Below, one piece after another: positions 8,310 to 16,292 of a DNA stretch of 36,878 bases. The position numbers were made by a program, and so were the translations under genes. The stretch comes from Bacteroidales bacterium. Its GTDB lineage: Bacteria; Bacteroidota; Bacteroidia; Bacteroidales; UBA3824. The DNA lies in assembly GCA_017394445.1 (NCBI GenBank), contig JAFPYT010000230.1:1-36878 (forward strand), in the 5' to 3' direction. The notes beneath the pieces were generated by a model. It saw only the letters and a program-made list of their open reading frames with translations. It searched no databases and was not told where the DNA came from. The stretch's first letter is position 1. Every line of letters starts with the position of its first letter.

Positions 8310-9287
8310 TTAAAACACGCTCTGATTGAGCATTTTACAAAAACCTGCCACCCATTCATCGTCATCGTTGAGGCAGGGAATATAATAAAATTCCCCTCCC
8401 CCATTGCTCAAAAACAATTGGCGGAGGGTTTTGTTTATCTCCACTGTTGTTTCAAGGCAATCCACTGTAAACGAGGGAGCTACCACGGCTATCTTCTTAA
8501 CGCCTTCGGCAGCAAGATTTTGCACCACCTCGTCGGTAAACGGGCTCGACCAATTGTTGTGCATACGGCTTTGGAAACACGTAACAGCCTTATCGCGCTC
8601 AATACCAAGCTGATGACACAATAGACGAGTGGTTTCGTGACATTGCGTTACATAAAGGCTCTGCGCATCGGGCACTCCGTGGTATGTAAATACAATACGC
8701 TCATAATCAACGTTGTCGAGATGCCGGCTCATCAATGATTTCATTGTATCTATATATAAAGGTGAGGCGTAAAACGGCGGCAACATCGAAATGCACGGAA
8801 ACGATGCCTTACCTCTGAAAAAAGAATATACCTCATCGCTGACATTTACCGTGGTGCTTTCGGCATAATGCGGAAACATCGGTACCACCACAAGCTGAGT
8901 GTAGCCAAGAGCAAGCACCTCGGCAAGAGTATCCTTTATAAAAGGTGCGCCGGCGGTCATTCCTATAAATACATCGGCACGAGAGCCGATAGATAGCTGC
9001 ACCTTTTGGGCAAAACGGCGTGTGATAGCCAAAAGAGGCATTTCGCCATTATCCAATGGCAGTTGAGCATAAAGAGCCGCCGACTTGGGAGCGCGAAACG
9101 GAGCTATAATGCAATTTACCAATATCTTGCGCCCAATAAGATTCATTGTCATAACGTGGCGGTTGTCGAGCAACTGACGCAGATAACGCCTTACATCGCT
9201 CACCTTTGCGCTCTTGGGCGAACCATAGTTGGCAATCAATAGGGCGGTGTCGGAATGTCGTTTGCTGTGGTCGGTGGGTATGTTCAT
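8310..9287 (-). CDS. hemH: Ferrochelatase
   Basis: A 325-residue enzyme inserting Fe2+ into protoporphyrin IX, the last step of heme synthesis. The family's N-terminal LLIANYGSP is at about 16-24. The metal-binding and catalytic His is His203 in FTYHGVP. FQSRMHNNWSSPFTDE is the usual porphyrin-side motif, and APSFTVDCLETTVEI carries the conserved Glu279. Length matches bacterial ferrochelatases. It lies 6 nt downstream of protoporphyrinogen oxidase on the same strand, so the two genes form a hemG-hemH unit making heme from protoporphyrinogen. The start at 9287 gives a short polar leader (MNIPTDHSKRHSD) before the first beta strand. No damage seen. Confidence 0.95.
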   Translation of the reverse strand: MNIPTDHSKRHSDTALLIANYGSPKSAKVSDVRRYLRQLLDNRHVMTMNLIGRKILVNCIIAPFRAPKSAALYAQLPLDNGEMPLLAITRRFAQKVQLSIGSRADVFIGMTAGAPFIKDTLAEVLALGYTQLVVVPMFPHYAESTTVNVSDEVYSFFRGKASFPCISMLPPFYASPLYIDTMKSLMSRHLDNVDYERIVFTYHGVPDAQSLYVTQCHETTRLLCHQLGIERDKAVTCFQSRMHNNWSSPFTDEVVQNLAAEGVKKIAVVAPSFTVDCLETTVEINKTLRQLFLSNGGGEFYYIPCLNDDDEWVAGFCKMLNQSVF

Positions 9288-9293
9288 AACTAT

Positions 9294-10694
9294 CTATAAT
9301 TTAGCTTTTTCGGCAAGGGCAACACCCTGTTTGATACGGTCGCTCATACCTATGCCGCCTATCATATTGCCGCCGATGATTAATCCCGGAAACTGTTTTT
9401 CTATTTTTTCGATAGCGTTGATGCGCTGCTCGGTATCCGCCTGATACTGCGGAATAGCGTTGCGGTGACGCATTATCTTAAACATTTCGGGTTCAAACTC
9501 TTTGATTTTATAAATTTGCGAAAGTTCCTCAGCCACAATCTTTTTGATTTCGGTATCAGAAAGGTCGAGATAATCCAAATGCCTCATTCCGCCCAAAAAT
9601 ACCGACAGCATTGCGCCATCCTTGGGTGCGCGGTTTTTAAAGAGGGTAGACATATACAGCACACCGAGAATCTTGCGGTTTTCTTTTTGCGGCACAAGGC
9701 AGCCGAAACCGTCGAGAGCTGTGCCCTGCCATTTTTCAAAACCCAAGGCGCACTCCACCACCGACGAATATTTCAATGCGGAAATCACCTTTTTATCCTC
9801 ATCGTCTACAAAGGGAAACAAATCAGCAAAAGCGTATGCTCCGGCGGTATTTACCACGCGGCGGCATTTGATAGTGCTGCGTTCGCCATTTTTTATAAAA
9901 GAGATTTCAAATCCGCTGTCGGTTTTAGCCACCACAGCCTTTTGCGCCGAAAGGATAAACTTATCCTCTCCTACTCTATTGTAGATACCGTAAGCAAGGT
10001 TTGAAAGACCGTCGTCGGCAGAAAATGTCTCGCGGGTAACTTTTTTTAAATCAGGATTTTGCTCTTTCTCTTTTTTCTTTACCTTGCCAATCTTCATAGA
10101 GCCTCCTATAAGACTGCCATAATTCTGCTCAAGGTTGTAGAGTTTTGGGAAAGCATATTTGGTAACAAGCATACCGGGGTCGCCTGCATATACTCCTGAT
10201 ATAAAAGGATTTATAGCATAATCAAGAAAGCTCTGCCCCATACGCCTTACCACAAATTCTGCAAGAGTTTCGTTTGGGTTGGTGCCGCGTTTCCTAAAAG
10301 GCTCGCCAAGCAATCGGAGTTTGTCTTTAAAAGTAAACAACTTGGTGGTGATACCCTTGCCCACACCCATAGGCATAACATTTGGTTTTCCGCCCTTAAT
10401 GATAAAGCGTTTTTTGGCGGCAGTGGAAGCCTTTTCGAGAGCATAATCAGCTGTAAGCGATTTTTCGCCGTGGAGCTGCTCAAAAAGTTTTACAGCCTCG
10501 AGCGAGCCGAGCACGCCAGTGTTAGGACCAGTTTCGTATACAAAATCGCCGCATTTTTGGGTGTGCATCACGCCGCCCGGATAGTCGCGGTTGTCGACAA
10601 CTAAAAAATTTTGATCATTTTGGTTAAGATAAAACGCTGTAGTTAAGCCAGTTATACCCGCACCAATAATAACAGTATCTGTAGAATATTCCAT
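9294..10694 (-). CDS. hemG: Protoporphyrinogen oxidase (FAD-dependent, HemG/HemY type)
   Basis: A 466-residue FAD enzyme that oxidises protoporphyrinogen IX to protoporphyrin IX. The frame is open upstream, but the ATG at 10694 (MEYSTDTVIIGAGITGL) places the dinucleotide-binding GxGxxG at residues 11-16 exactly as in the family. The upstream extension overlaps a promoter and terminator. After the Rossmann motif come VVDNRDYPGG and ETGPN, a substrate-domain insert with a lysine-rich loop (KKKEKEQNPDLKK, about 215), and the C-terminal FAD motif GGNMIGGIGMSDRIKQG. The overall form is the oxygen-using, amine-oxidase-like type (often called HemY). It is followed 6 nt later by ferrochelatase. Confidence 0.92.
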   Translation of the reverse strand: MEYSTDTVIIGAGITGLTTAFYLNQNDQNFLVVDNRDYPGGVMHTQKCGDFVYETGPNTGVLGSLEAVKLFEQLHGEKSLTADYALEKASTAAKKRFIIKGGKPNVMPMGVGKGITTKLFTFKDKLRLLGEPFRKRGTNPNETLAEFVVRRMGQSFLDYAINPFISGVYAGDPGMLVTKYAFPKLYNLEQNYGSLIGGSMKIGKVKKKEKEQNPDLKKVTRETFSADDGLSNLAYGIYNRVGEDKFILSAQKAVVAKTDSGFEISFIKNGERSTIKCRRVVNTAGAYAFADLFPFVDDEDKKVISALKYSSVVECALGFEKWQGTALDGFGCLVPQKENRKILGVLYMSTLFKNRAPKDGAMLSVFLGGMRHLDYLDLSDTEIKKIVAEELSQIYKIKEFEPEMFKIMRHRNAIPQYQADTEQRINAIEKIEKQFPGLIIGGNMIGGIGMSDRIKQGVALAEKAKL

Positions 10695-10717
10695 TACGTC
10701 ATTTATTTTTTGGTGCG

Positions 10718-10725
10718 CAAAGATA
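10718..10725 (-). promoter_or_regulatory. -7 promoter box for hemG-hemH
   Basis: TATCTTTG on the minus strand is an exact match to TAnnTTTG, 23 nt before the hemG ATG. It starts directly after the T-tract of the preceding terminator. No good -33 TTG is visible at the expected distance. Confidence 0.5.
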
Positions 10726-10727
10726 AT

Positions 10728-10757
10728 AAAAAAAGGGACGCGGCGAGCCACGTCCCT
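10728..10757 (-). terminator. Intrinsic terminator after the OmpA-domain remnant
   Basis: The stem AGGGACG (10734-10740) pairs with CGTCCCT (10751-10757) around a GC-rich 10-nt loop. On the minus strand it is followed by seven T residues (10734-10728). Confidence 0.85.
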
Positions 10758-10774
10758 ATATTATAAAATCATTA

Positions 10775-11140
10775 TCATTCTGCCAATTCCAAAATCATAA
10801 ACTCAACCCTACGGTTAACCTCGCGTTGACGAGGTGTAGCGTTTTGGTTGAGGGGACGGCTTTCACCATAACCAACAGGCACGAGGCGTTTGCGCTCTAC
10901 ACCGTGACTTACAAGATAGTTTACCACAGTGGTGGCACGGCGTTTTGACAGCTGAAGGTTGTAAGCATCAGAGCCCACATTATCGGTATGCGCCGAAACT
11001 TCAAGTTTGGTAACATCGGGATTCTCAATCATAAACACCACCACGGCAGGAACAGGTTTTACCTTATGCACAAGGCGGTAGCGGATGCCTATTGTGGCGG
11101 AGATGTTGGCAAGCGAGAAGAGTAAATAAAAATTTACTTT
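10775..11140 (-). pseudogene. OmpA C-terminal-domain remnant (internally deleted)
   Basis: The frame carries most of an OmpA peptidoglycan-binding domain: EVSAHTDNVGSDAYNLQLS, RRATTVVNYLVSHGV, VGYGESRP and REVNRRVEF, ending at a proper stop with its own terminator. It lacks the first strand and helix of that domain, and there is no ATG start. Upstream the frame is open back to a stop at 11141-11143 and reads a barrel-strand-like piece (ISATIGIRYRL) joined to a Pro/Val linker (KVKPVPA). I read it as the end of an OprF-like porin in which the start of the OmpA domain and nearly all of the barrel were deleted. A short translation from the GTG at 11071 is possible but would give an incomplete domain without a signal peptide. 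Confidence 0.65.
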
Positions 11141-11452
11141 TTACCCCCCCCAGTTTACATTTTGAAAAATTTGTTGTTTTTTCAATAATTAAAAATATTA
11201 ATAGTTATTTATTTTAGATTTTTCCGCCAAAAATAAAGCAGAAATTACGGAACAAAGATAAGGAGTTTTTTTGAAAATAACAATAAGGATGGGGATAATA
11301 ATTAGTTGAGATGTAAACCAAAATTAAAAAAACATCGATATAATTAGCGGTGAACGCCCAAAAATACAAGTTCACCGCTAAATAAAACACACTTATAACA
11401 ACCCTAAGTCATTTTTTTCTCTTAAAAAAGTACAATCAAAGGAAAATAAATC
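11141..11452. other. AT-rich intergenic stretch
   Basis: No gene seen. It holds an eight-C run (11144-11151) next to the stop that closes the OmpA-remnant frame, then AT-rich sequence, then the inverted repeat at 11344-11381. Confidence 0.5.
11344..11381. repeat. 12-bp perfect inverted repeat
   Basis: TTAGCGGTGAAC (11344-11355) pairs perfectly with 11370-11381 around a 14-nt loop. No T-tract follows on either strand, so it is not an evident terminator. It lies about 70 nt upstream of the -7 box of the next gene and might be an operator or a leftover hairpin. Confidence 0.6.
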
Positions 11453-11460
11453 TACCTTTG
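11453..11460 (+). promoter_or_regulatory. -7 promoter box of the acidic lipoprotein gene
   Basis: TACCTTTG is an exact TAnnTTTG match, followed by GCGG and an A/T-only leader to the ATG at 11500. No clear -33 element is seen. Confidence 0.5.
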
Positions 11461-11499
11461 CGGCTTGAAATTATATAATTAACTTTTAATAATTAAAAA

Positions 11500-12018
11500 A
11501 TGAAAAAAGTATTATCAATTATCGCTTGCGCTATGTTGTGCGCAGTTATGTTTGTATCTTGCGGATCTTCTTCATCGTTTCCTAAAGAAATAGAAACGAT
11601 TGAAAATGCATTTAAAAGCAAAGACTTTACAACCGCTCTTTCTGCAGCAAAAATCATTCTCAACGGTCAAGACAAAGCCACAGCCGACGACCTTCTTATT
11701 GGTGCAGCAGGAGGATATTTTGCAATTGCGGGTATGGTACAAAACGGTCAAACTATGAATGTAGCTGATGCTCTCGTTGTTACTAAACAAATAGTAGCAG
11801 GTTTTGAGCAAAGCAAAGCCAAAGACCTCGCTTACTACAACAAATGCAGCGACGAAATTAAACCTTTGATGAACGGTCTCTCTTTCGACGATATTGTATC
11901 TGTTCTTAAAAACGATTGGATTCCCCAATACGAGGCTATGCTCGCCGGTGATGCTCCTGAAGACGAAGCAGATTACGAAGGCGATGTAGAAGAAGATTCT
12001 GACGACGAAGAAGAATAA
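11500..12018 (+). CDS. Small lipoprotein with acidic C-terminal tail
   Basis: A 172-residue protein with a lipoprotein signal (MKKVLSIIACAMLCAVMFVSC, lipid-modified Cys21), followed by a Gly/Ser linker. The body is helical and TPR-like in texture (EIETIENAFKSKDFTTALSA, then QDKATADDLLIGAAGGYF). The last about 25 residues are almost all Asp/Glu (DYEGDVEEDSDDEEE), probably disordered and possibly metal-binding. It is likely anchored in the outer or inner membrane facing the periplasm. It stands alone, with its own -7 box and a strong terminator. No family recognised. Confidence 0.8.
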   Translation: MKKVLSIIACAMLCAVMFVSCGSSSSFPKEIETIENAFKSKDFTTALSAAKIILNGQDKATADDLLIGAAGGYFAIAGMVQNGQTMNVADALVVTKQIVAGFEQSKAKDLAYYNKCSDEIKPLMNGLSFDDIVSVLKNDWIPQYEAMLAGDAPEDEADYEGDVEEDSDDEEE

Positions 12019-12044
12019 AATAGTATTCTAACTTTCACCATATT

Positions 12045-12079
12045 GTGCCGCGTTTTATAAAAATGCGGCACTTTTTTTT
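12045..12079 (+). terminator. Intrinsic terminator of the acidic lipoprotein gene
   Basis: GTGCCGC (12045-12051) pairs with GCGGCAC (12065-12071), with further A/T pairing inside the loop. Eight T residues follow (12072-12079). Confidence 0.9.
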
Positions 12080-12111
12080 GCAAATAAGGGTCAAAAGAAT
12101 GAGTTTTTTCG

Positions 12112-12119
12112 TATATTTG
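12112..12119 (+). promoter_or_regulatory. -7 promoter box of the leuCDB operon
   Basis: TATATTTG exactly matches TAnnTTTG, 19 nt before the leuC ATG. The leader is too short to hold an attenuator or T-box, so any leucine control must act at the promoter. Confidence 0.5.
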
Positions 12120-12138
12120 GAGTATAAAATCTATAAAT

Positions 12139-13518
12139 ATGGAAACAAGCACGCTTTTCGACAAAATATGGAAGGCGCACGTAGTTAAGACCATCGAAGG
12201 CGGTCCCGATGTGCTGTTTATCGACCGAGAGTATATGCACGAGGTAACATCGCCGGCGGCATTTGAGGGTATCAGGCGCAGAGGTATAAAACCGCTTATG
12301 CCTGAGCGAATTACTGCTATTTGCGACCACAACATCCCTACACACAACCACTTGCGACCCGTGCAAGACCCGCTGTCGGAGGCGCAGATTTCGGCATTGG
12401 AACGCAACACCAAGGATTTTAACATTCCGTTTTTTGGTCTCGACCACCCTTACAACGGCATTCTGCACGTGGTAGGTCCAGAACTTGGATTAACACAGCC
12501 CGGAATGACCATAGTTTGCGGCGATAGTCACACATCCACACACGGTGCTCTCGGCTGCATTGCCTTTGGAATTGGCACATCAGAGGTGGAAACCGTTACT
12601 GCAACGCAATGCCTTTTGCAATACAAGCCCAAACAGATGAACATCAGGATAGAAGGCTCGCTGAGCAAAGGCGTTACATCCAAAGACCTTGCGCTGTACA
12701 TACTTTCGCAATACGGCACCGACTTAGGCACAGGCTATTTTATAGAGTTTTCGGGCAGCACAATAAGCAGTCTGTCGGTAGAATCGCGTATGACGCTCTG
12801 CAATATGAGTATAGAGATGGGTGCGCGAGGAGCATTGATAGCCCCCGACAGCAAGACGATAGAATACATACGGCATACACCCTACGCTCCAAAAGATTTC
12901 AACAAAGCCATAACGCATTGGCAGACATTATATTCCGACCCTAACGCAGTTTTCGACAAGATTATAGAGGTAAACGCCTCAAACGTTCCCGTAATGATTA
13001 CCTACGGAACAAACCCCGGAATGGCAATGCCCTTAGACGGTGTTATCCCTGATAATAGCGATGATAAAAAGTTTGTCCGCGCACTGCGGTATATGGGTTT
13101 TGCTGTGGGCGAAAAACTCATTGGCAAACCCATACAAAACGTGTTTATAGGTAGTTGCACCAATGGAAGGATTGAAGATTTCCGTTTGGCGGCACACATA
13201 ATTAATAATAGAAAAATAGCCGACGGAGTAAAAGTGTGGATAGTGCCAGGCTCTGCGCAAGTGCTCAACCAAATCAAAGAGGAAGGTTTAGACAAGATTT
13301 TTACCACAGCAGGGGCGGAACTCAGGCTGCCCGGTTGTTCGGCGTGCCTTGGAATGAATGCCGACAGAGTGCCAAGCGGAAACTACTGTGTATCAACCTC
13401 AAATAGAAATTTTGAAGGTCGCCAAGGTGCAGGAGCAAGAACAATACTTGCAAGTCCGATTACTGCGGCAGCCGCTGCCGTTACAGGCTTGATTGTCAAC
13501 CCAATAGAATTTATATAG
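12139..13518 (+). CDS. leuC: 3-isopropylmalate dehydratase large subunit
   Basis: A 459-residue aconitase-family subunit. With LeuD it isomerises 2-isopropylmalate to 3-isopropylmalate in leucine synthesis. The three cysteines binding the 4Fe-4S cluster are Cys340 (FIGSCTNGR), Cys400 and Cys403 (PGCSACLG). Other family signatures are FDHNIPT-like CDHNIPTHNH, CGDSHTSTHGALG (about 131-143) and RNFEGRQG near the C-terminus. The length is normal. The stop TAG is separated from the leuD ATG by a single base, indicating an operon and coupled translation. Confidence 0.96.
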   Translation: METSTLFDKIWKAHVVKTIEGGPDVLFIDREYMHEVTSPAAFEGIRRRGIKPLMPERITAICDHNIPTHNHLRPVQDPLSEAQISALERNTKDFNIPFFGLDHPYNGILHVVGPELGLTQPGMTIVCGDSHTSTHGALGCIAFGIGTSEVETVTATQCLLQYKPKQMNIRIEGSLSKGVTSKDLALYILSQYGTDLGTGYFIEFSGSTISSLSVESRMTLCNMSIEMGARGALIAPDSKTIEYIRHTPYAPKDFNKAITHWQTLYSDPNAVFDKIIEVNASNVPVMITYGTNPGMAMPLDGVIPDNSDDKKFVRALRYMGFAVGEKLIGKPIQNVFIGSCTNGRIEDFRLAAHIINNRKIADGVKVWIVPGSAQVLNQIKEEGLDKIFTTAGAELRLPGCSACLGMNADRVPSGNYCVSTSNRNFEGRQGAGARTILASPITAAAAAVTGLIVNPIEFI

Positions 13519-13519
13519 T

Positions 13520-14101
13520 ATGGAAAAGAACAACATCACCATATCCAAGGCAGTTGTCTTCAAGAGCGACAATATCGACACCGACAAGATAATCCCCGCA
13601 CGGTTTCTCAAAGCCGTCAGCCGTGGCGATTTTGGCGAAAAACTATTCTGCGACCTGCGGACAAATCCCAATTTTTGCCTCAATCAATACCCCGGCAACC
13701 GAAAAATCCTCATCACTGGCAACAATTTTGGCTGCGGATCGAGCCGCGAACACGCCGTGTGGGCTCTCTACGACTATGGTTTCCGCGTAATAATAGCCAC
13801 AGGCTTTGCCGATATTTTTAAAAACAACGCCTTCAACAACGGACTTCTGCCGCTCAACCTGCCTGCAGAGCAATGCAACGCATTGGCACAAAAAGCAATA
13901 GAAAACCACGACACTATTTTTGAAGTAAGCATCGAGGCGCAGACCGTGGGCATACAAGGCAGCGAAAAATTTAAGTTCAATATCGACCCCTTCCGCAAAG
14001 AGTGCCTCATCAACGGATTTGACACAACACAATGGCTGTTAAATATGAAGGATGAGATAATTGATTTTGAAAACACAAAACCATCATACAATTATGAATA
14101 A
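13520..14101 (+). CDS. leuD: 3-isopropylmalate dehydratase small subunit
   Basis: A 193-residue swivel-domain subunit partnering LeuC. It shows the family's [13 protein letters not shown] near the N-terminus and the substrate-recognition stretch [13 protein letters not shown], followed by [18 protein letters not shown]. The C-terminus ([10 protein letters not shown]) is complete. Its start lies 1 base after leuC, and its last 8 bases overlap the leuB start, so translation of the three genes is probably coupled. Confidence 0.96.
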   Translation: MEKNNITISKAVVFKSDNIDTDKIIPARFLKAVSRGDFGEKLFCDLRTNPNFCLNQYPGNRKILITGNNFGCGSSREHAVWALYDYGFRVIIATGFADIFKNNAFNNGLLPLNLPAEQCNALAQKAIENHDTIFEVSIEAQTVGIQGSEKFKFNIDPFRKECLINGFDTTQWLLNMKDEIIDFENTKPSYNYE

Positions 14102-15161
14102 ACACATTGCAGTAATCGGTGGCGACGGCATTGGCCCCGAGGTAACAGCACAAGCCGTAAAAGCATTAAACGCCGTGGCTCAAAAATTTGGGCACACCTT
14201 TAAATATACCAACGCACTTGGCGGAGCGGCAGCCATCGAACAATGTGGCGACCCTATGCCCGACTCTACCATTGCCACCTGCAAAGAGTGCGACGCTGTG
14301 CTCTTTGGCGCATTCGGCGACCCAAAATACGACAACGACCCCAACGCAAAAGTGCGTCCCGAACAAGGATTACTAAAAATCCGCAAAGACCTTGGTCTAT
14401 ACGCCAACATCCGCCCCATTTTTACCTTTGAATCATTGATTCACAAATCACCCATCAAACGCGAAATTGTAGAAAACTCCGACTTTGTGGTGGTGCGCGA
14501 ACTTACAGGAGGAATGTATTTTGGAATGAAAGGTCGCACCGAGGATGGCAAAACAGCCTTTGACACAAACACTTACTCCACATACGAAATAGAACGCATA
14601 CTTAAAACAGCCTTTGACCTTGCCGCATCTCGCCGCAAAAAAGTCACCGTGGTAGACAAAGCCAACATCCTTGCCACATCACGTCTTTGGCGCGAAACCG
14701 CAATGCGCATCAGCCAAGAATATCCCGAAGCAACAACCGACTATATGTTTGTAGACAATGCCTCTATGCGCATCATCACCACGCCCAAAGATTTCGACGT
14801 AATAGTTACCGAAAACACCTTTGGAGATATTCTCACCGACGAAGCAAGCGTTATCACCGGCTCAATGGGAATGATGCCGAGCGCGTCGGTAGGTACGTAT
14901 ACATCACTATTTGAACCCATTCACGGGTCGTACCCACAGGCAGCGGGCAAAAACATTGCCAACCCGATGGCAGCGATACTTTCGGCGGCAATGCTTTTAG
15001 AAATGGCGTTTGAATTAAAACCCGAAGCCGAAGCCATCAAATCTGCTGTTAATAAAGCCATTAAAAATGGAATAGTAACCGAAGACATCGCCGAAGACAA
15101 AGCCTATTCCACCACCGAAGTGGGGGACTATATAGCCACGTCAATTTTGGAAACAAAGTAA
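14094..15161 (+). CDS. leuB: 3-isopropylmalate dehydrogenase
   Basis: A 355-residue NAD-dependent enzyme that oxidises and decarboxylates 3-isopropylmalate to the keto precursor of leucine. The ATG at 14094 ([17 protein letters not shown]) is chosen over the frame's earlier start because it begins the conserved first strand. Visible motifs are [10 protein letters not shown], the metal and substrate site [20 protein letters not shown], the GDILTDEAS stretch, and the NAD-binding [19 protein letters not shown]. It overlaps leuD by 8 bp. The leuA gene is not in the window, so the pathway's first step must be encoded elsewhere. No clear terminator was found after it. Confidence 0.96.
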   Translation: MNKHIAVIGGDGIGPEVTAQAVKALNAVAQKFGHTFKYTNALGGAAAIEQCGDPMPDSTIATCKECDAVLFGAFGDPKYDNDPNAKVRPEQGLLKIRKDLGLYANIRPIFTFESLIHKSPIKREIVENSDFVVVRELTGGMYFGMKGRTEDGKTAFDTNTYSTYEIERILKTAFDLAASRRKKVTVVDKANILATSRLWRETAMRISQEYPEATTDYMFVDNASMRIITTPKDFDVIVTENTFGDILTDEASVITGSMGMMPSASVGTYTSLFEPIHGSYPQAAGKNIANPMAAILSAAMLLEMAFELKPEAEAIKSAVNKAIKNGIVTEDIAEDKAYSTTEVGDYIATSILETK

Positions 15162-15314
15162 TTTTTTAACCAAAAAGGCAATTTTTAGCAATAAAAACCG
15201 CTTTTATTTGTAAAAAAACTCTATCTTCGCCCCAATATTAAGACAAGACAAGATGAACACATTACAACTAAGTTCGGCAATATTAAAAGAAAACCCTTTA
15301 AACAATATCAAACA

Positions 15315-16223
15315 ATGAAAAAAATTACAAATCTACTTTTAATGCTGTTGCTCTTGATGGTAGCGGCTTGCGAAAAAACAGACGACACACAAGATCTTGA
15401 AGAAGCAATCTTCAACCCCGGCGACAAAAAAGTGGGTCTCGTGCTCAGCGGCGGTGGCGCAAAAGGTGCGGCAGAAATTGGCGCACTGAAGGTTATTGAC
15501 CAAAAAGGTATCAAAATCGACTATATTTCAGGCACAAGCATCGGTGCAATAATGGGCGCATTGTATGCCGCAGGATACACACCAACAGAATTAGAAGAGT
15601 TTTTTGGAGGTATAAGTAAAGACCAAGGCAAAAACAGTTTATATATCCGAACCATACTTTCAAACCTCTTGGAAGCCAAAGGTGTAAGCACATTCGACGA
15701 CCTCAAAATTCCTTTCCGTTGCGTAGTGGCCGACACCAAAGAACTCAAAGAGGTGGTATTATCCGAAGGCTCAGTGCTCGACGCAGTAATGGCCTCTGCT
15801 GCAATTCCATACATCTACAGCAATGTTGAAATCGACGATCACATCTATGTAGATGGCGGATTTTACAACAACCTTCCCGTAGACGTGGTTAAAGAGATGG
15901 GCGCAGAATACACCTTAGTGGTAGATCTTCGTCAAAACGACGAATCTTTTGTTCCCGCTTATTATGAACCTATTATAAAAGAAGCACTTAAAACTGATTT
16001 GGGATTAGCCATGCTCGGCAATGCTGCCGATTTGGTTAAAGACTATTTCAAAAACCGTCCCGACAAACCCAAATACGAGGCCAACAAGCAGATGGCCGAC
16101 ACTTATATTCACCCAAATCTTGCAGGCTACGACGCTCTCAGTTTCGGTGCTGACAATGTAAGAGAAATGGTAGAAATAGGTCAAACCGCTGCCGAACCTA
16201 AATTGGTAATACCAAGCAAATAG
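15315..16223 (+). CDS. Patatin-like phospholipase, lipoprotein
   Basis: A 302-residue lipoprotein. The signal MKKITNLLLMLLLLMVAAC places the lipidated residue at Cys19. The patatin domain has the oxyanion-hole motif SGGGAKGAAEIG (about 45-56), the nucleophile Ser75 in GTSIG, and the catalytic Asp180 in DGGFYNNLP, all intact. It should act as a Ser-Asp acyl hydrolase on lipids at the envelope, in the class of RssA/YlbK-type patatins. A helical C-terminal part ends at LVIPSK. It is followed after 69 nt by the LRR lipoprotein on the same strand. A 21-codon frame (15253-15318) overlaps its start as ATGA, probably by chance. Confidence 0.9.
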   Translation: MKKITNLLLMLLLLMVAACEKTDDTQDLEEAIFNPGDKKVGLVLSGGGAKGAAEIGALKVIDQKGIKIDYISGTSIGAIMGALYAAGYTPTELEEFFGGISKDQGKNSLYIRTILSNLLEAKGVSTFDDLKIPFRCVVADTKELKEVVLSEGSVLDAVMASAAIPYIYSNVEIDDHIYVDGGFYNNLPVDVVKEMGAEYTLVVDLRQNDESFVPAYYEPIIKEALKTDLGLAMLGNAADLVKDYFKNRPDKPKYEANKQMADTYIHPNLAGYDALSFGADNVREMVEIGQTAAEPKLVIPSK

Positions 16224-16292
16224 TTTTAACAATTTGGTTTTCAAACACCTACACAACCGACATTAATAACTCATAACTAAATACTCATTTCA

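Noticed and set aside
11144..11151. Eight-C run as a phase-variation switch for the OmpA remnant
   Set aside because: Reading through the run in the other two phases meets stops or the wrong frame, so changing its length would not restore a protein.
15253..15318. 21-codon frame overlapping the patatin start by ATGA
   Set aside because: Too short and without composition or promoter support. Kept only as a remark.
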